Below, in pieces: positions 62,192 to 64,000 of a stretch of DNA of 64,000 nucleotides; position 1 is the first letter of the stretch; each line of letters opens with the position of its first letter. The stretch spans positions 3,618,501 through 3,682,500 of the forward strand of contig JBBMOA010000018.1 of NCBI GenBank assembly GCA_037954235.1. Reading direction: 5' to 3'. This stretch comes from Aulostomus chinensis. Its lineage: Eukaryota; Chordata; Actinopteri; Syngnathiformes; Aulostomidae. The position numbers and the translations under genes were made by a program. The notes under the pieces are model-generated. The model searched no databases. It was not told where the DNA came from and saw nothing but the letters and a program-made list of their open reading frames with translations.

Positions 62192-64000
62192 GCCTACAGC
62201 TAGAGTCAGAGGCAGCCTTCCAGAGCCTGGATGCAAAGGCTGAATAATTAGATTGGAGCCATAAAGAGGGTTTCTCAGTCCAGCTATGCAGTCAGTGTAA
62301 AAAAACCCCAAAAAAACAGCTCAGAGGCTGAACATTACCAATTTGCAATTCTAAAACATAAGGGAAATCACTGATTTATTAGAGACATAGCCAAGCCAAC
62401 CATTGGCTACAGTGACACAGTACTCCTCAGCCTGTGACGCCACCGGCGTGCACTTTCCATTCAACGTTCCTGTCCGGTTCTGTGTGAGATCAAAGGACAG
62501 AAAAGGGGTAAATGTGAGAGAGCAGCCTGTAAATATAAACCACCATTAACATTCATCAAGCCACCCCAGTGAGGAGTGGGGTTTTCTGGAGAGTTAAATA
62601 ACTCGTCAGAGACTGAGACGGCAACAATTATCATCAAGAGGCTCGTCTGTGAGCACAGGTGAGGCCGTGACACCGGCGAGCCGATAAATGCCGCTGGAGG
62701 TGAATATGAGCTGCTGCCGTTAATCAAAAGCCCGTCATGATTGGAAATGACAGTCAGGCAATCAATAGCTTATCTCATCTTTGTGAGTTTTCTAATCTGA
62801 CAGGAACACTTGATGGCTGGGGAGAGAAGCTGGCACGAGACGGTGGACTCACCCACATCCTCCCCCTTCATACGTTGAAGTGAACACGACAGATGAATCC
62901 CCCTAAAAGCTGCTGATTAACTCAAAAGATTGATGCTGCTGGGCTCGCCGCTCGTTCAATCGCCGTTACATCGAAAAACCAGGATTCTCAGAGGGTTCTT
63001 TTGTCATGAGGCTGTAAAGATTTCCTCCTTAGTTTGCTGTCAGAGATGTGCTACGACGCCCATGTGACCACAACGCCGGCTCCTCTGTGGCATCATTAAC
63101 GCCTCACCTACGGGCCAGCAGACAGCCAACGCTGCAGGAGATTTAACGTCACGCCAGCTGCTGACTGGACAAGGCTCCGGGCTGCCACCATTTAGTTGCA
63201 CTTTATGACCATTTTTTTGGCGATAGTGTGTCTAAATTTTACAACTAAAGGTGCGCCACCATTTTTAATCGTGGTCATAAATCACGTGGAACACCAGCGG
63301 GGAGCCACTAATCCAGGCCTGGTTTAAAAGGGCGGGCAGGATGCAGATTCTGTTGACTGCTGGTTATTTAGAGGTTTAATTCTTTCCGCTGCATCTTCTT
63401 TGTGCTACTGCTGGAACTGTGCACAACTATTATCTTTTAAACCTTGCACACGAGGGACTGGTGTCTCCTGGAGGTTTTCTGTTCTCAATACCAAACGTAT
63501 CCGAAAAACTCCAAATTAGCGATAATATTTCACAAAAAACAAATCTGACTTTTCGTATTCCTGCAAATCTGACCTCAGCGAGTGGATCATTAATCGTGCA
63601 GCTACCCGACGCCGCTCCTCCACCGGCTGTTGTACATCTTCGGCTCATAAGTGATCTCTAAAGTTACTGATCCATTACTCTGGGAGCTGCTTTGGGGCCA
63701 CTGGGGCAGATTTGGAGAGGACGGCGCTGCAGAGTGCCATCAGATCAGTCATGAGGAAGAGAGGAGGTGTGAAGAGCCTCCACACACAGGTAAGCTGCTT
63801 CTCTGTTAGCAGGGAAAGTCCTGCACTCCAACTCCCGCTGAAGTAGAAGTTCAGAATAATAACCAGACAAGTATCACCAAATATTGATCAGTAATACAGT
63901 GGGAAAATATGTTGATGTTGGTTGTGCAACAAGGACACAGACAGGTTAAACCAGGATCTAGGCTTATAAATCCTTCACCTCACAAAACATTTGGCAAAGC

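Larger units (their letters stand above)
60555..64000. other. Upstream flank, non-coding
   Basis: CA microsatellites lie at 61932 and 62148. An 80-codon open frame at 63419-63661 begins with GTG and has no recognised domain. No gene is supported, though a distal exon could be missed. Confidence 0.55.

Noticed and set aside
63419..63661. 80-codon frame with several N-glycosylation sequons
   Set aside because: Starts with GTG, no signal peptide or known domain, no clear splice sites.

Overview
The window looks like vertebrate nuclear DNA, most probably from a teleost fish. It has one clear intron-bounded coding exon, many (CA)n/(GT)n microsatellites, a tRNA-derived SINE with a (GATG)n tail, and scattered fragments of Tc1/mariner-like and non-LTR elements of the kind common in fish. 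There are no operons, no CRISPR array and no prokaryotic gene packing. The many short open frames are mostly chance or simple-sequence artefacts, and several of the longest begin at GTG rather than ATG.

The only protein-coding sequence I can support is on the minus strand at 57489-58106. It encodes the N-terminal cytoplasmic part, first transmembrane helix and proximal extracellular domain of an acid-sensing ion channel. It matches the ASIC2b-type (long N-terminus) first exon of asic2, and it ends at a consensus GTAAGT donor. The shared downstream exons of the gene are not in the window. Since the gene reads right to left, 1-57488 is best read as part of a very large first intron, at least 57 kb. 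The right-hand 6 kb is 5' UTR, promoter and upstream flank. I found no ASIC2a-type alternative first exon here.

By region: 1-151 holds a long imperfect hairpin. About 150-10.7 kb is non-coding DNA with microsatellites. Two nearly full-length copies of one SINE family lie at 10.8-11.2 kb and 18.0-18.4 kb, and a 5'-truncated copy lies at 60.4 kb. All three are flanked by recognisable target-site duplications. 20.3-20.9 kb is a compound TA/CA minisatellite. 21.3-21.8 kb (minus) is the 3' end of a LINE. 28.0-28.2 kb (plus) and 30.8-31.1 kb (minus) are decayed Tc1/mariner transposase ends. 44.7 kb carries a short sequence resembling a hammerhead-ribozyme core of the Penelope-like type. 55.8-56.0 kb is the 3' end of a second non-LTR element. 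Pieces of a MITE-like family are scattered at about 6.0, 11.9, 20.1 and 49.5-50.3 kb.

Nothing here amounts to an undescribed multi-gene system. The items most worth a second look are the hairpin at the left edge, the hammerhead-like element, the SINE insertions with visible duplications, and the start-codon and promoter structure of the asic2 exon.
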